The notes: generated by a model from the sequence alone, not told the origin. Shown: positions 10,516 through 21,913, counted from the stretch's first letter. The stretch is DNA of 64,000 nt from Artocarpus heterophyllus (GCA_025403435.1 CM046348.1:16306034-16370033); one strand, 5' to 3'. Translations and numbers: made by a program.

Positions 10516-11158
10516 GTCATCGCTCTATAAAGGTTATTTAGTCTTTACTTATTTGAAGCAGTTTTAGCTGATGTTCAACAGTTTGTGTTTTTCTTTTACT
10601 CAGAATATTTGCTTTTGTGTTTGAAATAATTGTGATTATTAGATTGATGCAGTAAGTGTTAATATCTTATTTAATTTATGATTTTCTTAAATATATATAT
10701 AATAAAATATATTATCTTATCAGACACGTTACATACGGTACAGTAATATGTTTGAATTTTGAAAAGCTTATCCAGATATTTCAAGATTTGTGTCTCAAAT
10801 TTCAAAAGTTCTACAGTATTTGTCGTTTATATTAAATTTCTAGACTTGGTGTATATTTGTCAAAAAGTCTACAGTTGTGTCATGAGGGTCTTCTGTCAAA
10901 TTGTTCTCAATTGTCAAAAGTTATACAATTAGAGTCTAATCTTTTTCAAAAAGTGAATCAGATTTTCTGTAAACTATCAATCACCTTATCTTACTTTCTT
11001 ATCCGCACAAGATTTTGTTTAAATCTTTGGATTACCTTTTCATTACCTACTCGTCTATCTCTTTAGCCCTTTTTGTATATTTCTCATCTTTAAAAACTCA
11101 TGTAGAACCCGAAGTCTAAGTGGAGCAGACATTAAGCAACCACTTCTATAAACCAAAT
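10516..11158 (+). other. Spacer between ORF1 and the LOG-like gene (E1)
   Basis: AT-rich, with an AT dinucleotide run near 10691-10701. A 69-codon open frame at 10857-11066 exists in all three copies but has no ATG. No gene called. Confidence 0.6.
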
Positions 11159-11809
11159 ATGTCTACCTCCCAGTCCACGAAGAAAATAAAGAATGTCTGT
11201 GTCTTTTGTGGTTCCAGCCTTGGAAAAGATAAAGCTTATTTAGAAGCTGCAAATCACTTAGGGCAAGTCCTAGCACACAAGAAGATTAACATAATCTATG
11301 GGGGTGGTAGTATAAAAATGATGGTAAATATGGCACTAGCAGCTAGGTCTAGCGACGCTACTGATGTAAAAATTTGGCCTCATATTCCAGTTGAAGGAAA
11401 CCTTTGTAAGGAAGCCATAGGTAAGGGAGAAGGAGTCAGGAGTATCCCTAAAAATTTTAAAGACATAATCTATAATTCTGATGCTTTTATAGCATTACCT
11501 GGTGGTCTAGGTACTCTTGAGGAAATATTTATAGTTGCTTGTGGGCAATTGTTGGGCTTTTATTCCAAACCTTTGGGACTGCTGAACGTAAAGGGTTTTT
11601 ATGACGGTCTTTTGAAATTTCTAGATTACGCTGTGGAAGAAAACATCACTACAGAATCGGAGAGACAAATCTTTGTCACTGCTTCAACAGCTGAGGAATT
11701 GATAGATAAAATGCAAATCATACATCCAGAATCCGACACTGCAACATCCAAGCTTGAATGGGAAAGGGAAAGCCGGGAGCGGCCAATTGATTTGAATCTC
11801 CATCTGTAA
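11159..11809 (+). CDS. LOG-like cytokinin riboside 5'-monophosphate phosphoribohydrolase homologue (E1 copy)
   Basis: 216 codons, ATG at 11159; the open frame extends 13 codons upstream only with a GTG. LOG enzymes release active cytokinin bases from their riboside monophosphates in the cytosol. Family motifs: VCVFCGSS (13-20), IIYGGGS (45-51), DAFIALPGGLGTLEE (108-122), KPLGLLNV (137-144), SKLEWE (197-202). Length fits plant LOGs. It is intronless, while plant LOG genes have several introns, so it was probably captured from a spliced transcript. Oddities: the Arg-Lys pair before DAF, needed for catalysis in LOGs, is Asn-Phe here (99-100). The glycines after YGGGS are Lys and Val. The protein ends in LNLHL, an EAR-like LxLxL. 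Activity is doubtful; a sequestering or regulatory role is possible. Confidence 0.85.
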   Translation: MSTSQSTKKIKNVCVFCGSSLGKDKAYLEAANHLGQVLAHKKINIIYGGGSIKMMVNMALAARSSDATDVKIWPHIPVEGNLCKEAIGKGEGVRSIPKNFKDIIYNSDAFIALPGGLGTLEEIFIVACGQLLGFYSKPLGLLNVKGFYDGLLKFLDYAVEENITTESERQIFVTASTAEELIDKMQIIHPESDTATSKLEWERESRERPIDLNLHL

Positions 11810-12764
11810 TCTTTTTGTTTTATCTTTGGCATGTAGGCATGTGTGTCCGTATTTCGTTTGTTACGAATAACCGTTTACCTTGTATTATGTGTTTCTTGTG
11901 GTACGTCGTTGTTCAATCTTTTAGATTCATTGAGCCTAATGCCGGGATGGCTGGATACGGAGTACTTGATGCTCTCGAAACGCATCCTTCTTAAGGTCCG
12001 ATCTTTTGTTTATCGATGTTTTTGTATCCTCTAAGCATGCATGATATGGATAGCTGGTATACGGAGTGCCTTGTACTCTCGAAACGTATCCGTATTATGT
12101 TTGTAATGTGTAATATTCTGTTAATATTATGTGGAAGTACCAGAGTCAGTTATGGGGATATTCCATATGAAATATGAGTATATTATTTGGATTGAATGTT
12201 TGTGTCATGAGGATAGCTGTTTAATGAAAAATATGTCGGGTATGTTTGCAACTCTGAGATTCCGTTTAATATCTCTATGAATAAGTTTAATGTATAGTTT
12301 TGAATAAAAGTGTTTGTGATATATGTTTTATGATTATGTTTTAGTTTATTAGTTGAGGTATGAAATCAAATATATTTGACTTTTCCTTACTCAAAAAGGA
12401 AAAGGAACCTAAAGATGAAGTATATAAAATTTCTCTGGCAATCTCCTTAAATGTGATTGTAAATCACAGTCCATGGACAATGAAGGACCGGAATCATGAT
12501 ATGGTCAATATGTATGCCTGATCAGATTCTTAGACTATTATATGGTGTTATAAGTTGAAACTTGTCAGAAATACTCTTATTGAGGGATTTAGGAGTAAGA
12601 TTTATTATGCAAGTAAATAAGTGGAAATACGATAACTTAACTTTGGAAGATAAACAACATTAACGGTTTAAACTCGGAATTGGAATCATAATGGAATCAA
12701 AATTTTTACTAGTATTGCTAGAATTGAAATTTCGAGGACGAAATTTCTTTAAGGGGGGTAGAGC
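11810..12764 (+). other. 3' internal region of E1, with a repeated motif
   Basis: Non-coding. A motif of about 40 bp (GCTGGATACGGAGT...CTCGAAACGCATCC) occurs at 11949-11987 and, slightly changed, at 12052-12092. Each copy starts and ends with short complementary arms and could fold. Both are also in E2 and E3. The last 340 bp match the 3' end of E2. Confidence 0.7.
12749..12760 (+). other. E1 polypurine tract
   Basis: AAGGGGGG tract just before gagc and the TGTGACACC end of the 3' LTR; the plus-strand primer site for reverse transcription. Confidence 0.88.
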
Positions 12765-15116
12765 TGTGACACCCGTTATTCTCCTAACGGGTATTGAGGT
12801 AATTAAATTAATTTTTAATGTATAAAAAAAAATTGCTTCATTTAAATTTATTTTATAATATTTATTTTTATCTATTTTTAAATTTTCTAAAATTCTCCTA
12901 TATTTATTTAGTATGATTACTAAAAAGCCTTAGAACTTCTAATAAATCTCAAAAATGTCATATTGGCATTATATGTGTTAAAGTCTTTAGATGAGACATA
13001 AGGATATCTTTTCCAACTACTCTTGACCCTCATTTTCTTTATTTCCTCCGTGACATGCTTCAACATGTCTCCTCTATAATTGTTTCTATCACTTCTCTTC
13101 AAAGACTTCATCTTTTCTTCCTTTCTCTTCCACGGTTCCCACACTCTTCTTCTCATTTCTTTGCTGAAGCAAAATACTTAGAGAACTTCTTCAAGGCAGC
13201 CATAAAAATCAGCCACCATCACCTCCATTTGAGCAAGAATTTCAGTCATACCGAAGTAAAGGAACCTGTTTTGAAGCCATTTCAAGCTTCCAACTAACCA
13301 TAATCCGAGGTTAGAATCTTATGAACAAATTTAGTCTTTCATTTATAAATTTTCTTTTATACTAAAGGATTATTCAAATTTACGTTCTTAAACCTAAGTA
13401 TATGTTTGTTGCTATTTTGGAGCATATGTATGAAGTCTAAGTGTATATGCCCTAGACAGAAAATTTATATTGTTAAACTTTGTAATACCCCTATGGGCAG
13501 TGGTTATTTCTTGAAATTCTAAGATTAAATTAAAATGAATTTTATGAATTGGTTTGCATATTTGAAAAGTAGCATCCTAGGCTTTCTAACGAGCTATCAT
13601 AAACCTAAATCGGAGTTGTATTTTATTTTCTAAGAATTATTCAATTTTTGTATTGGAAACTAGTAAATCTGCCAGTTTGTTATGGTATACCAGCTGCTAA
13701 CCTGAACCAAGAACCCATCTTTGCTCACCACCTAATTCTTTAATGTCTTGCAACCTTTCCAATATTATCCTAAGTGATTGATGAATCTTATTAGGGACTA
13801 AAACATATAGATTACTTGTTCACATTTTATATTGTGTTAAGACAAAAATTGTTTACTGTGGTATTCAAAAGAGATTTATATAAAAGCTTTAATGGCATAC
13901 TAGTAAGATAGGTTTACACATGATTTATTTATGAATGTAGTTGTATGTTGTGCTTTAGTTTTAATTGTCCTTATGCACGCCTTAGGATCAAGGGAGTATG
14001 GAGCTAACGTTAATTGATTCCAGGATTAAGAGACTGTTGATAAGCTTAAAAGGTAGGGATTCTATTACTCATCTTTTGTGAGGTTTTTATAGAATTAAAA
14101 TTGATTGTTTTGCTGCAATATATATATATCTATGTTGAACTGATATTATATGTGTATCACATATGAAACTATGACATGGACTCGTCTTGTATTGTACGGC
14201 GAGGAACATAATGAATTGACACATGTTATAAATTGAGAAGCATGGTTAGGAAAACTAACTCTATTGATAATGATTCAATATAGAGAAATTGTGAGACATG
14301 AAGAGGGCGACGGTTACGTCCTTGGGCATGAATACCCTAAAAGGTAAAATAGGGGGAAGGCGATGACGCTTCCTTGGGTTGAAAGTCCCAGAACACACTG
14401 TACAGGAATCGATTTGGTGAGGACTCGGGGCTTGATGTCCCCTCACCGGAACACCCTTGGAATGTTTATAGGGTGATCAAGTGCGCCCATTTGAGTTTCG
14501 ATGAGTTGAGTGATACTCAATTTAACATGGATACCTAGGAACAATGATGATTGGTAATATTTGTATAAATGTGTAATTATGACACTTGGTAATGATTAAC
14601 TACGGTATCCATAAGATGTGATCATAATAAACCTCATAATCTGGAATATGATGTAACTTACTAACCATGCAGATTTTAATGTGGTAATGATAGAGGTGAG
14701 TAATGGTTTTCTCTACTGAGCATAGTGTTGCTCATACCCTTATGTTTATATCTTTTCAGGACTCACTAAGTGTGAGGTGGCTACGAGAAATATAGTTGAG
14801 GAAGTGATGTAACTATATTACATTGGGACTGCTTCAATCGTTGAGAATGTTCTTCATGATAATGTAAGCATCAATTGTTACTTTCTGTGACTGTATTATA
14901 ATGTGTTGAGGGTTAAAATGATGATGACAACAGTTTATATTATTAAATTTAAGGTGCTACATTAAACTGTGGTTTATTTGTCGTTTATATTTTTATTTTT
15001 GAGTTGAGAGTTTTCATTTAAGTCCCGGGCAAATTTTATTTTTAAGGTTTTACTTTTATTATTTATTTTTATTTTATCTCATTAAAAACTGTTAACCCCC
15101 ATATAGGGGCGTTACA
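12765..15116 (+). repeat. E1 3' LTR
   Basis: 2352 bp, the same length as the 5' LTR. No difference was found in the stretches compared, which indicates a recent insertion. Confidence 0.96.
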
Positions 15117-15121
15117 TTCAT
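15117..15121. repeat. E1 target-site duplication TTCAT (right)
   Basis: Second copy of TTCAT, directly after GCGTTACA. The E2 interior resumes here. Confidence 0.95.
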
Positions 15122-15725
15122 CTTTAGGTTCCTTTCCCTTTTTAAGTAAGGAAAAGTCAAATATATTTGATTTCATACCTCTACTAATAAACTAAAACAT
15201 AATCATAAAACATATATCACAAACACTTTTATTCAAAACCATACATTAAACTTATTCATAGAGATATTAAACGAAATCTCAGAGTTGCAGACAAACCCAA
15301 CATATTTTTCATTAAACAGCTATTCTCATGACACAAACATTCAATCCAAATAATATACTCATATTTCATATGGAATATCCTCATAACTGACTCTGGTACT
15401 TCCACATAATATTAACAGAATATTTCACATTACAAACATAATACGGATACGTTTCGAGAGTACAAGGCACTCCGTACCCAGCTATCCATATCATGCATGC
15501 TTAGAGGATACAAAAACATCGATAAACAAAAGATCGGACCTTAAGAAGGATGCGTTTCGAGAGCATCAAGTACTCTGTATCCAGCCATCCCGGCATTAGG
15601 CTCAATGAATCTAAAAGATTGAACAACAACGTACCACAAGAAACACAGAATACAGGGCAAACGGTTATTCGTAACACACGAAATACGGACACACATGCCT
15701 ATATGCCAAAGATAAAACAAAAAGA

Positions 15726-16376
15726 TTACAGATGGAGATTCAAATCAATTGGTCGCTCCTTGCTTTCCCTTTCCCATTCAAGCTTGGATGTTGCAGTGTC
15801 GGATTCTGGATGTATGATTTGCATTTTATTTATCAATTCCTCAGCTGTTGAAGCAGTGACAAAGATTTGTCTCTCCGATTCTGTAGTGATGTTTTCTTCC
15901 ACAGCGTAATCTAGAAATTTCAAAAGACCGTCATAAAAACCCTTTACGTTCAGCAGTCCCAAAGGTTTGGAATAAAAGCCCAACAATTGCCCACAAGCAA
16001 CTATAAATATTTCCTCAAGAGTACCTAGACCACCAGGTAATGCTATAAAAGCATCAGAATTATAGATTATGTCTTTAAAATTTTTAGGGATACTCCTGAC
16101 TCCTTCTCCCTTACCTATGGCTTCCTTACAAAGGTTTCCTTCAACTGGAATATGAGGCCAAATTCTTACATCAGTAGCGTCGCTAGACCTAGCTGCTAGT
16201 GCCATATTTACCATCATTTTTATACTACCACCCCCATAGATTATGTTAATCTTCTTGCGTGCTAGGACTTGCCCTAAATGATTTGCAGCTTCTAAATAAG
16301 CTTTATCTTTTCCAAGGCTGGAACCACAAAAGACACAGACATTCTTTATTTTCTTCGTGGACTGGGAGGTAGACAT
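15726..16376 (-). CDS. LOG-like phosphoribohydrolase homologue (E2 copy)
   Basis: 216 codons, ATG at 16376-16374. It differs from the E1 copy at four residues: H40R, K71R, D183N and R206K. The PGGLGTLEE motif, the Asn-Phe in place of Arg-Lys and the terminal LNLHL are all kept. It faces the E1 copy, so the two genes are inverted repeats about 3.9 kb apart. No frameshift or stop. Function is uncertain, as for the E1 copy. Confidence 0.85.
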   Translation of the reverse strand: MSTSQSTKKIKNVCVFCGSSLGKDKAYLEAANHLGQVLARKKINIIYGGGSIKMMVNMALAARSSDATDVRIWPHIPVEGNLCKEAIGKGEGVRSIPKNFKDIIYNSDAFIALPGGLGTLEEIFIVACGQLLGFYSKPLGLLNVKGFYDGLLKFLDYAVEENITTESERQIFVTASTAEELINKMQIIHPESDTATSKLEWERESKERPIDLNLHL

Positions 16377-17024
16377 ATTTGGTTTATAGAAGTGGTTGCT
16401 TAATGTCTGCTCCACTTAGACTTCGGGTTCTACATGAGATTTTAAAGATGAGAAATATACAAAAAGGGCTAAAGAGATAGACGAGTAGGTAATGAAAAGG
16501 TAATCCAAAGATTTAAACAAAATCTTGTGCGGATAAGAAAGTAAGATAAGGTGATTGATAGTTTACAGAAAATCTGATTCACTTTTTGAAAAAGATTAGA
16601 CTCTAATTGTATAACTTTTGACAATTGAGAACAATTCGACAAAAGACCCTCTTGACACAACTGTAGACTTTTTGACAAATATACACCAAGTCTAGAAATT
16701 TAATATAAACGACAAATACTGTAGAACTTTTGAAATTTGAGACACAATCTTGAAATATCTGGATAAGCTTTTCAAAATTCAAACATATTACTGTACCGTA
16801 TGTGACGTGTCTGATAAGATAATATATTTTATTATATATATATATATATTTAAGAAAATCATAAATTAAATAAGATATTAACACTTACTGTATCAATCTA
16901 ATAATCACAATTATTTCAAACACAAAAGCAAATATTCTGAGTAAAAGAAAAACACAAACTGTTGAACATCAGCTAAAACTGCTTCAAATAAGCAAAGACT
17001 AAATAACCTTTATAGAGCGATGAC

Positions 17025-17546
17025 TTATTCCCCATCCAGTTTTCTTATGGCTTGGCAAACAGGATCTAGAAATACCATATTCCTGAGGCGTTGTCTTTCT
17101 GTATAAAATTTAGGCCAGAGTTTAAAAATAGCTCCTTGAACATATCCACTAGGGTGACCGTGGAGAGGAGGATGAATGCTATCCAAGTTCTCCTTTGAAA
17201 GTCCATCCCTACAAAACCTTATTTTATCCTCTCTATTCGTAGACATATAACCAGGTGAAGTACATTTACCGTTACAATTTTGTCTTCCACATTTGTTACA
17301 AGTGACCACGATGGCACGAGCTCTTCTTTTCATTGCACTACGACTGGTACCCGTTCCTGGTAAACCGACATCTTGACTAAAGTCACTCGGACGGATTTTC
17401 CCCTCTATTAACATTCTCACATCACAAGGGATACCAAAACGCATAAGAATCCACAACCGAGTAATTCTAGCCTTGTATTTCTTTCTGAGAATCTTTTGGG
17501 AGAGTGATGGGAAATACTTTCTCAGGTGTTGGTACTTTGGGTCCAT
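17025..17546 (-). CDS. ORF1: basic Cys4 protein, carlavirus NABP-like (E2 copy)
   Basis: 173 codons, ATG at 17546-17544. It differs from E1 ORF1 at one position (Thr166 to Ala). The KRRARA patch and all four cysteines are intact. The frame stays open 46 codons further upstream, but that stretch is not open in E1, so I use the shared ATG. It lies in E2 between leader and LOG-like gene, the same order as in E1. Confidence 0.75.
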   Translation of the reverse strand: MDPKYQHLRKYFPSLSQKILRKKYKARITRLWILMRFGIPCDVRMLIEGKIRPSDFSQDVGLPGTGTSRSAMKRRARAIVVTCNKCGRQNCNGKCTSPGYMSTNREDKIRFCRDGLSKENLDSIHPPLHGHPSGYVQGAIFKLWPKFYTERQRLRNMVFLDPVCQAIRKLDGE

Positions 17547-18912
17547 GATGAGATGAAAGAAGAGTAAATAGAAAGGAAAAATTAAGATAGTAAATTGCAG
17601 AATCCTAGAATTCCTTCTTCTTTTGGAGGAAAAGTAAACTCGGAGAAATAAGCTCCTATGCACAGTAAACGTATTTGTAAACAATGATTAAACCACTGTA
17701 TATGACACGTATAGAGATCACGTGAGAGAGACAGTGTGAATCAAACTGATTTAAGATTTGAACTAGGCCCAAATGTTCTTAGTTGAAAATGGTCAGGTTG
17801 TTTCGGCCTTAACACATTTAGAACGAGTTAAATAACAAACACAAAATTGAAAACCAATTTGTATAAATCTTAAACCCAATTCAAAGCCCACTATAGATAA
17901 AGTTAACTATAAATAACAAATCTAATTTAACGACAACAAGGATCTTCCTGAATGATCCAACTCAAATAATTTTGTTTTAATCAAAACCTTATTGAACAAT
18001 ACATACACCCATATGTTATTCATAATACTTAACATCTATCAATGAATTCATCATCATTACTACCAAGGGTTTAGAATGCGACTAACCTTGAAATCAATAC
18101 GATTTACGTCTTTCAACGTAGACCATATCAATGAACAAAGACACTTGATGTTACTACTTAAGAACATCTACAATCCCCACAATTCTACTTATACAATATA
18201 TAATTTCCTCATATAACAAAACCTTAGGTAACCAAAAGATTCACTGATACACTTAAATACAATGTATGTAACGAAATATTCCAATTTTGAGATTCATGCA
18301 TTCTAGACTTTACACAGTCTTAACAGACCAAAAGTCTAACATTTATCTCTCTCAAGATTCAATACCATGATTCCCAACTTATATCATATTCCTCAAATAT
18401 ATAGAACTTTTAAGAAAAGACATTAACACTTATGTGCTCCATCGAATCCACACATAATCATTACTTAGGTTTGAATCAATTACGAAAAATTTGGCATATC
18501 TATGTCAAACTTTAAAATCAATAAATCAAGCCTTATATTTCTCATTGTTTTTCACGAGACAAAAGGCTTTTCAATCCTCGTATCTATACGAATTTCTCAT
18601 CGTTTATACGAATTAGATATGCTTAGAGATCCAAATATTATACGAATCTCTCATAAGCATTCTACTTATAAACTCATTTCATATAATTATCATTCCCTTA
18701 TAACTATTAATACTTTCCTTCTATAAAATTATTGTACTCATATAACTATTGATATTTTCATTCTATGGCCTTTCCATGTTACATCCTTCTAGACTGTATA
18801 AATCAATGTGAAGGTTCATTTTGATGATGACACTGAAAATTCAGCTTCAAAACCATCTCAAAAATATATTTTTTTTAAAGTGGTGCTACACTCCCTAGGT
18901 TAACCGAACCTA
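17547..18912 (-). other. E2 leader without gag
   Basis: Inverted counterpart of the E1 leader; no supported gene. The G-box region near 17720 is altered to TCACGTGA. Confidence 0.6.
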
Positions 18913-18925
18913 GGCTCTGATACCA
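18913..18925 (-). other. E2 primer binding site
   Basis: Reverse complement of TGGTATCAGAGCC, 7 nt from the LTR at 18933. It shows that E2 runs on the minus strand. Confidence 0.95.
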
Positions 18926-18932
18926 AAAATTC

Positions 18933-21307
18933 TGTAACGCCCCTATGTGGGGGTTAACAGTTTTTAATGAGATAAAATAAAAATAAATAATAAAAGTAAA
19001 ACCTTAAAAATAAAATTTGCCCGGGACTTAAATGAAAACTCTCAACTCAAAAATAAAAATATAAACGATAAATAAACCACAGTTTTAATGTAGCACCTTA
19101 AATTTAATAATATAAACGGTTGTCATCATCATTTTAACCCTCAACACATTGTAATACAGTCACAGAAAGTAACAATTGATGCTTACATTATCATGAAGAA
19201 CATTCTCAACGATTGAAGCAATCCCAATGTAATATAGTTACATCACTTCCTCAACTATATTTCTCGTAGCCACCTTACACTTAGTGAGTCCTGAAAAGAT
19301 ATAAACATAAGGGAATGAGCAACACTATGCTCAGTAGAGAAAGCCACTACTCACCTTTAGGTTTTTATCATTACCACATTAAAATCTGCATGGTTAGTAA
19401 GTCACATCATATTCCAGATTATGAGGTTTATTATGATCACATCTTATGGATACCGTAGTTAATCATTACCAAGTGTCATAATTACACATTTATACAAATA
19501 TTACCAATCATCATTGTTCCTAGGTATCCATGTTAAATTGAGTATCACTCAACTCATCGAAACCCAAATGGGCGCACTTGATCACCCTATAAACATTCCA
19601 AGGGTGTTCCGGTGAGGGGACATCAAGCCCCGAGTCCTCACCAAATCAATTCCTGTACAGTGTGTTCTGGGACTTTCAACCCAAGGAAGCGTCATCACCT
19701 TCCCCCTATTTTACCTTTTAGGGTATTCATGCCCAAGGACGTAACCGTCGCCCTCTTCATGTCTTACAATTTCTCAATATTGAATCATTATTAAATAGAG
19801 TTAGTTTTCCTAACCATGCTTCTCAATTTATAACATGTGTAAATTCATTATGTTCCTCGCCGTACAATACAAGACGAGTCCATGTCATAGTTTCATATGT
19901 GATACTCATATAATATCAGTTCAACATAGATATATATATATATTGCGGCAAAACAATCAATTTTTAATTCTATAAAAACCTCACAAAAGATGAGTAATAG
20001 AATCCCTACCTTTCAAGCTTATCAACAGTCTCTTAATCCTGGAATCAATTAACGTTAGCTCCATACTCCCTTGATCTTGAACTCCAAGCAAAACAGATCC
20101 AGTTGTATCTCGCTGTATCTACGAAGCATCCTCTGTAGTGCTCCTCGAGCGACTATGAATGGCTAGGAATGCTTCCTGGAGATCATACATTCTTGAAAAC
20201 GTCATTCTGGACTCCGATACTGCTGTTTGAATCGCCTCGATTCGCGTGCAGTCGGTACCGGATGATTTTCATCAGAGTGGAGTTTGCTCAAACGGAGGTC
20301 ACCATTGCATCCAGAGCATCAAAACGAGTCGGGAGGCGGTCTCGGATCTTCGATCGGAGGTCCGGATCACAAAATCCCATTTTGGCCTTTGACCAGCCGT
20401 TGACCGGCGTTGACCGACTTTGACCGGCGTCAATCGGGGTCCATTGGCAGCTGGGCTCGGGCCTACCCCCCCTAAATCGACCCTTCTGAGTCCAATGGCG
20501 GGGTCAATTTCACCCAATTCTGCCTCTAACATAGTGGGTCGTGAAGTACAACGTCGGTAGAAATGGATGAGCTCCGATCTTGATTCTCCGACGATGGAAA
20601 CCTGAAATTTGCTGAGGGATTTTGCTACCCATCCTCCTATGAGCATTTCCCCTCATCCAATTTGAAGAAACGTGGCTGGGAAGAGCCAAAACGGAGGCTC
20701 TCGCGGCGGTTGACGGCGGCGTTGGCCGTTCTCCGGTGAAACCGGCTCCTTCCGTGCAATTGATCGAGGGGTTTTACTCCCCTTGATCCTCTGAACTCAT
20801 TGGGAGGGGTGGTGTCAGTCACCTCCTCCGGCAAGGCGGAGTTCCACCATGGGGGCGGCGGTGCACGGCGGCAATAGGCGGGCGGAGCAATCCGGCGGTT
20901 GTTGAGCTGCCACCAAGGGTGGGTTTTGTTCCTCTCATCACGGTGGTCGTGTAGGAACAAGAATCACGTCGATCGGACGTCGGACGGCGAAGATATCTCG
21001 TCGGAAAGAAATGGGTTTTGCCGCCACTTTGGGCGGCGCGTGTGGTCTCCTCCGGCGGCGTTTTGGGCGGCGCGGCACCTCGTTGGACTCAGCTCGTCGA
21101 GAGCTTTCCATTGGTGCGGGAGGTGTCGAAAATGGATGCCGAAATCTCAAACGATCTTTGAGGAGAGAGAGAGAATTTTTTTTAGAGAGAGAAAGTAGAG
21201 AGAGAGAGAGTTTCGAATTATGAGAGATTTTCTGATTTTTTTTTATATATATACTAGGTAATTAATCTAATTACCTTAATACCCTTAGGAGAATAACGGG
21301 TGTCACA
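18933..21307 (-). repeat. E2 5' LTR
   Basis: 2375 bp, nearly identical to 3447-5807 apart from scattered substitutions and a longer GA tract near 21165-21210. The W-box cores recur at 20389, 20400, 20410 and 20420 with the same 11-10-10 spacing. Confidence 0.94.
20389..20425. promoter_or_regulatory. W-box cluster in the E2 5' LTR
   Basis: Four TTGACC cores at a spacing of 10-11 bp. As part of the 5' LTR it would act on transcription of the element if U3 extends this far. Confidence 0.5.
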
Positions 21308-21852
21308 GATCAGCACGAGTTGACAGTTAACAGCATGAACTGACGGTTACTAACACGTCTAATCATGGATCAAAACGTGGGGAAGGCATGATTCTTGTGG
21401 CCTATCACAGATTAACACGTGTCCCACTACTGCAGTTATTTATCCACTCCACTCCAGCAAACAGTTGGAAGTCACGATTCTTTTCTACCTCCCTATATAA
21501 GGGACGTATTCTTCATTGCATTGAGGACACGAAAAAAAGATACAAAAACTCTGCCCAATTGTTTTCTCATCTCTTCTTTCTGCTCTCTTGTAATTTGTAT
21601 CCAGAATCTTTATTATAGTGCATTATAGTGGACGTAGCTCTTTTTTAAGAGAGTAAACCACTTTAAATCCTACGTGTGACATTCTTATTTTTACAGCATT
21701 ATTTTATTCAATCTACTGCACTTTAACCTTGCACGCTTACTTAAGAGCTAATAGGTCCAATTAACAATGATTTGAGGGCCCAAGTTCCTTGAACAGAATT
21801 CTAACGATCCAAATCAACATTTTTATATTTGATTGTAGATCCACCATCTACA
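21308..21852 (+). repeat. G1 5' LTR, right part (starts with the second GATCA)
   Basis: Continues the LTR broken at 3446 and matches 31500-32046. 21308-21312 is the E2 target duplication. TATATAA at 21494-21500 is a good TATA box and is damaged in the 3' LTR. It ends ATCTACA before the primer site. Confidence 0.9.
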
Positions 21853-21855
21853 GTT

Positions 21856-21872
21856 TGGCACCCACCGTGGGG
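21856..21872 (+). other. G1 primer binding site
   Basis: TGGCACCCACCGTGGGG, 3 nt after the LTR; a form typical of plant Tat-type gypsy elements. I do not assign the tRNA. Confidence 0.75.
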
Positions 21873-21913
21873 CCTTCAGGTCATCAACTCCAGGATCTTT
21901 AGCTCGGATACGA

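Larger units (their letters stand above)
6153..15116 (+). mobile_element. E1: complete, young LTR retrotransposon carrying ORF1 and a LOG-like gene
   Basis: 8964 bp with two 2352-bp LTRs at a constant offset of 6612; I found no difference in the lines compared. A primer site follows the 5' LTR, a purine tract precedes the 3' LTR, and TTCAT flanks both sides. The internal region (8505-12764, 4260 bp) holds ORF1 and a LOG-like gene but nothing like gag, protease, RT or integrase, so movement must rely on another element. The 3' internal end (gaggacgaaatttctttaag plus purine tract) resembles that of the chromovirus-like G2. The helper is therefore probably a Ty3/gypsy chromovirus (inference). 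Confidence 0.95.
3447..21307 (-). mobile_element. E2: non-autonomous LTR retrotransposon carrying ORF1 and a LOG-like gene, split by E1
   Basis: On the minus strand the order is 5' LTR (21307-18933), primer site, leader, ORF1, LOG-like gene, 3' internal end, purine tract, 3' LTR (5807-3447). Element E1 is inserted in the 3' internal end at TTCAT. Ends are TG...CA, the target duplication is GATCA, and without E1 the length is about 8.9 kb. No gag-pol domain is visible. The internal region is nearly identical to E1, but the U3 side of the LTR is unrelated to E1 and E3. A few base and length differences between its LTRs (2361 against 2375 bp) make it older than E1. Confidence 0.93.

Noticed and set aside
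10857..11066. 69-codon frame conserved in E1, E2 and E3 between ORF1 and LOG
   Set aside because: It starts with TTG and has no ATG; composition is that of AT-rich spacer.
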